Shown piece by piece: positions 61,208 to 64,000 of a DNA stretch of 64,000 bases (the first letter of the stretch is position 1; each line of letters begins with the position of its first letter). The notes beneath the pieces were generated by a model, which was not told the DNA's origin, did not search any database, and saw nothing but the letters and a program-made list of their open reading frames with translations. Made by a program: the position numbers and the translations under genes. This stretch comes from Cylindrodendrum hubeiense (lineage: Eukaryota; Ascomycota; Sordariomycetes; Hypocreales; Nectriaceae): positions 294,126-358,125 of the forward strand of contig JAANBB010000013.1 of NCBI GenBank assembly GCA_014621425.1. Direction: 5' to 3'.

Positions 61208-62686
61208 GGTAGAACTTATATATATAGTTATTTAGTAAGGCAATTGCTAGGGGCGCGTGAGCTTTTGCTAGGGGCGCATGATCTTACGGGCGCATGACTT
61301 TTTCTACAATTATCATTCGCTCAAAAAGAAATGTCTCCACATATACATACAACCAAAGGCATTGAAGCCAGCTAGACTAACAGCCACAGCACCCCAAGCC
61401 TCCGGCAGCTACAGCAGCCACAGCACCCCAAGTCTCCAGCAGCTATAGGAGCCACAGTACCCCAAGCTTCCAGCAGCTACAGCAGCCACAGCGCTCCAAG
61501 CCTCTAGTGTAATTTTAATCGCTCTTAGATACACTGATAATTCAAGTACAAGTGATTGAAGTTACTGGAGGCTTGGGGCGCTGTGGCCGCTGTAGCTGCT
61601 GTTCTTGACGTCACCCATCGGATGGCTCTGGGGGGAGACGGGCCTCTGCACCGGTCGCGGCGCGGGCTCGTCGTCGCGCTCGTCCTTGCTGCCAAAACAC
61701 ATGGCTGGCGATGGTGCGGGGGCTTCCTTTGGTGCTGTGGGATGGAGAGGAAAATTGTAATGAGGATGAGGTGTGTGGATGAGCTTGGGGATCAAGGGAT
61801 GATGATGTGATAGTGTGCCTTCCTACACAAACACCGACACCTGTCACAACCGTTGTCACAGACACGGGGCGCAGTCGGTGGCACAGAACAAAGGTCAATT
61901 CACTGCCAATTGAACGAACAAAGTATGACAAAACACGGTACAACAGCCTAAAACCAAAGAGGCCTCATCGTCACCGTCACCGTCAACGTCACCGTTACCA
62001 TCCGGTAAAGTCAGCAGATGGTATGGATGCCAAGTTTATTGGGGCTGTGCTCACTGGTCATTTAGCTATCGCCTTCATGGTCCACACGGAGTACATTTCA
62101 TTACATCGTTAGCTCCGGGCCTGTTAGAACCTTGGCCGATTGCCACGTTGGGACATTACATGCGGGGGTGACTCCTGCGAGTGGCTTGGCGGCAGGGCCC
62201 AAAAGTCCACACCTAATTTGACTACGTGCAGCCTTCGCTTGGGACAACACTAGGACCCAGTACTTGCGATGCGTTACATGTTCAGGATATAGACAACCGT
62301 ATCTATGAGCAGGCGGTGATTTTTCTTTCAAGAAAGAAATAAAGCAAGTTAATTGTATAAGCCTGCGTTTTAGCTCAATAGCAGAGGCAAACAAACTGCT
62401 TCCTCATCTCGGTAAGTTTACTCCACGAAGTAACAACAAAGGCAACTATAGAGTTAGGGGGGGGGGGGACCATTCCTATGATGCTTCCGTGAGGAAACCA
62501 CCATAGATATGTTATTTGGTTGATAGACTACCTATCTAATTGACATGTTTTTCTACGCCATTATTAGGCAGCAATTACCCGAACCCTTCCACCCCAATTT
62601 CCATTCGCCATCAGATGCTCTCACCAGTCATCTCCGGCTAGATCATTGACACTGTCCATCAAGGGTCAGGTCCGTGCAATGACCGC
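61208..62686. other. Intergenic region with simple repeats
   Basis: Holds the 34-bp tandem repeat, a (CACCGT)-type run at about 61966-61999 and a 12-G run at 62457-62468. No gene is supported. The right end is the 3' flank of the antiporter gene. Confidence 0.6.
61383..61605. repeat. 34-bp tandem repeat (4 units) with an inverted copy
   Basis: Units starting GCCACAG at 61383, 61417, 61451 and 61485 repeat at exactly 34 bp, containing CACCCCAAGC, TCC and GGCAGCTACAGCA or close variants. After a spacer of about 40-50 bp, 61561-61605 carries the reverse complement (GGAGGCTTGGGG, CTGTGG, CTGTAGCTGCTG), so the region can form a stem. It lies about 180 bp beyond the transposon's right end. Confidence 0.8.
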
Positions 62687-64000
62687 TTAAGCTCCCCATG
62701 AGCTGGCATCTTCCTCATTTGGATAATAAAAGGCCACGACACTGATGATCAGGTATACTGCACACAGCAGCGCGCCCTCCAGGTAATTGCTCCTACCATC
62801 CAGGACCAGAAAATTGACGATGAAGGCCGACACGAAGAGACAAACCGTCTCAAACAGAGTGAAGTACAGTGTCATGTCGCGATCCATAATCCATCCAATA
62901 ATGACCACCAGAGGTGTGATGAACAGGGCAATCTGGATTGAACTGCCTACCGCGACACCAATAGCCAGGTCCATCTTGTTCTTCATTGCAACAGTAACAG
63001 CTGTTACGTGTTCTGCAGCGTTGCCAACAATGGGTAGAATGATCAGACCAATAAAGATCTCGCCAACTGACGAGGTGGCGACGACCTCTTCAATAGAACC
63101 GACAAGGAACTCGGCGCAGACTGCAACCAGGGCAGTAGAGACGAGCAGGAGGACGACGGCGCCAGCTCGGGACAAGTGTTTATCCTCGTCATCCACGTCT
63201 CCAGGCTCAGTACCAGCACTAAGTGCGATCAACGGGATTTGAGCGGGCATCATGGCACCAGGAGGACGGAATTGCTGCTGGTTGAGACGATCCGGAAGCG
63301 AGTTGGTGCGTCGAATACCATATCGAACCCGAGGAACGGGACCATGTGGAACAGGAGGCGCAATGCCTGCCTCTGGGTTCTGCCCAAAGACTGTGGGCGT
63401 AAGGTGCTTAACGGAGATTCCGCGCAGGATGGGAAATGGTCTTCGGGTACCGCCTTCAGCACCAGAATCATGCTCGTGGTGGTTCTCACCCTGGCTTTCG
63501 TTCTGGACTGCGAAGTCGACACGTCGAGGCTCACCGTCGCCACCGGCTCGGGTGTTGTTATCGAATGTCACCTTGAGCTTTGCGCGAACGTTGTCTTCGT
63601 CCTCGCCAATAGCACTTTTCTTGCTCTTGCGATATCTATGAGCACGATGGCGGCGTTTGTGGTGGCGGCGAGGTTCCTCATCATCAACAGCTTCTTCGCT
63701 GCCTTCAACAGAGGGGAACTGAGGGAACTTGGGCCGAGAGTTCGACGCTTCCGAGCCAGCCTCGTCTTGACGGCTGGCGATGAACGAGGCGGTACCTGTG
63801 GCCTTGGTGTTGTTGCTGTCGGTGGAAGAGGCGGTCGACTTGCGTCTGCGTCTACTACGAAGGACCTTCTTCATCTTCTTGCGCATAGTACCCTGAGAAA
63901 TGGGGTATTTCCAACGAAGTCGCAAAAGAAGAAAAACAGGCTGAATGCAGCGGTGTCTCGTTTGGAGCCAATTCTGACTGCCTGGGAGTATTCTATGGTG
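62687..64000 (-). CDS. CAX-type cation/H+ antiporter, Vnx1-like, C-terminal part
   Basis: The frame is open from the right window edge to a stop at 62687-62689, so the 5' end lies outside. The visible part of about 437 residues begins with a basic stretch (RKKMKKVLRSRRRRK) and a long hydrophilic loop of about 220 residues rich in Arg/His/Glu. The C-terminal Ca2+/cation exchanger domain follows: VGNAAEHVTAVTVAMKNKMD, then GVAVGSSIQIALFITPLVVI, with the acidic Glu in the GNAAEH motif that the family uses for transport. About five to six spans are seen. The large loop suits the Vnx1 group of vacuolar monovalent-cation antiporters more than the compact Vcx1 Ca2+ exchangers, but this cannot be settled without the N-terminal half. 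Confidence 0.88.
   Translation of the reverse strand, partial: HHRILPGSQNWLQTRHRCIQPVFLLLRLRWKYPISQGTMRKKMKKVLRSRRRRKSTASSTDSNNTKATGTASFIASRQDEAGSEASNSRPKFPQFPSVEGSEEAVDDEEPRRHHKRRHRAHRYRKSKKSAIGEDEDNVRAKLKVTFDNNTRAGGDGEPRRVDFAVQNESQGENHHEHDSGAEGGTRRPFPILRGISVKHLTPTVFGQNPEAGIAPPVPHGPVPRVRYGIRRTNSLPDRLNQQQFRPPGAMMPAQIPLIALSAGTEPGDVDDEDKHLSRAGAVVLLLVSTALVAVCAEFLVGSIEEVVATSSVGEIFIGLIILPIVGNAAEHVTAVTVAMKNKMDLAIGVAVGSSIQIALFITPLVVIIGWIMDRDMTLYFTLFETVCLFVSAFIVNFLVLDGRSNYLEGALLCAVYLIISVVAFYYPNEEDASSWGA

Noticed and set aside
1..64000. tRNA genes or a polyketide/peptide/terpene synthase
   Set aside because: No tRNA B-box-like stretch (GGTTCGAATCC type) with a cloverleaf was noticed, and no ketosynthase, adenylation or terpene cyclase motif occurs in any long frame. 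A tRNAscan or domain search would settle this.

Overview
This window is nuclear DNA of a filamentous ascomycete, most likely a Sordariomycete or close relative. The evidence is short GT-AG introns of about 47-125 nt, three Zn2Cys6 regulators and one C2H2 regulator, a HET-domain gene, and AT-rich repeat copies that look RIP-mutated. The species cannot be named from sequence alone. I found about 15 apparently intact genes, two of them cut by the window ends, two frame-disrupted genes, one decayed DNA transposon and one inverted-repeat element. No tRNA, rRNA or CRISPR array was recognised.

Layout. 1-10.2 kb: the 3' end of a GFA/CENP-V-type gene, a siderophore-iron transporter with a candidate SreA-type GATA site upstream, a type I Baeyer-Villiger monooxygenase, and a convergent Dal5-like MFS permease. 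12.4-19.5 kb: a C2H2 plus fungal-TF regulator, a decayed gene with at least three frame breaks, and a HET-domain gene. 20.8-37.7 kb: the densest block, holding a Zn2Cys6 regulator, a secreted S10 carboxypeptidase, an ABCC transporter divergent from a second Zn2Cys6 regulator, an FMN 2-hydroxy-acid oxidase, and a third Zn2Cys6 regulator whose zinc cluster is completed by a GC-AG intron.

37.7-51 kb is gene-poor. It holds a small secreted cysteine-containing protein, three copies of one repeat (two forming a 1.2-kb inverted pair), a membrane-protein gene broken by a 7-bp tandem duplication, and an array of hairpin-like repeats upstream of a small unknown protein. 52-57 kb carries a second S10 carboxypeptidase and a PsiD-like member of the phosphatidylserine decarboxylase family. 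58.4-61.2 kb is a RIP-degraded Fot1/pogo-like transposon with TA target duplication. The right edge holds the C-terminal part of a CAX/Vnx1-like cation/H+ antiporter.

How the genes might work together: the transporter and regulator at 25.7-33.4 kb share one 429-bp intergenic region and could form a regulated export unit, with the neighbouring peptidase and oxidase as possible partners. This is inference from layout. No polyketide, peptide or terpene synthase is present, so a classical metabolite cluster is not shown. All exon boundaries were placed by hand from splice sites, reading frame and family conservation.
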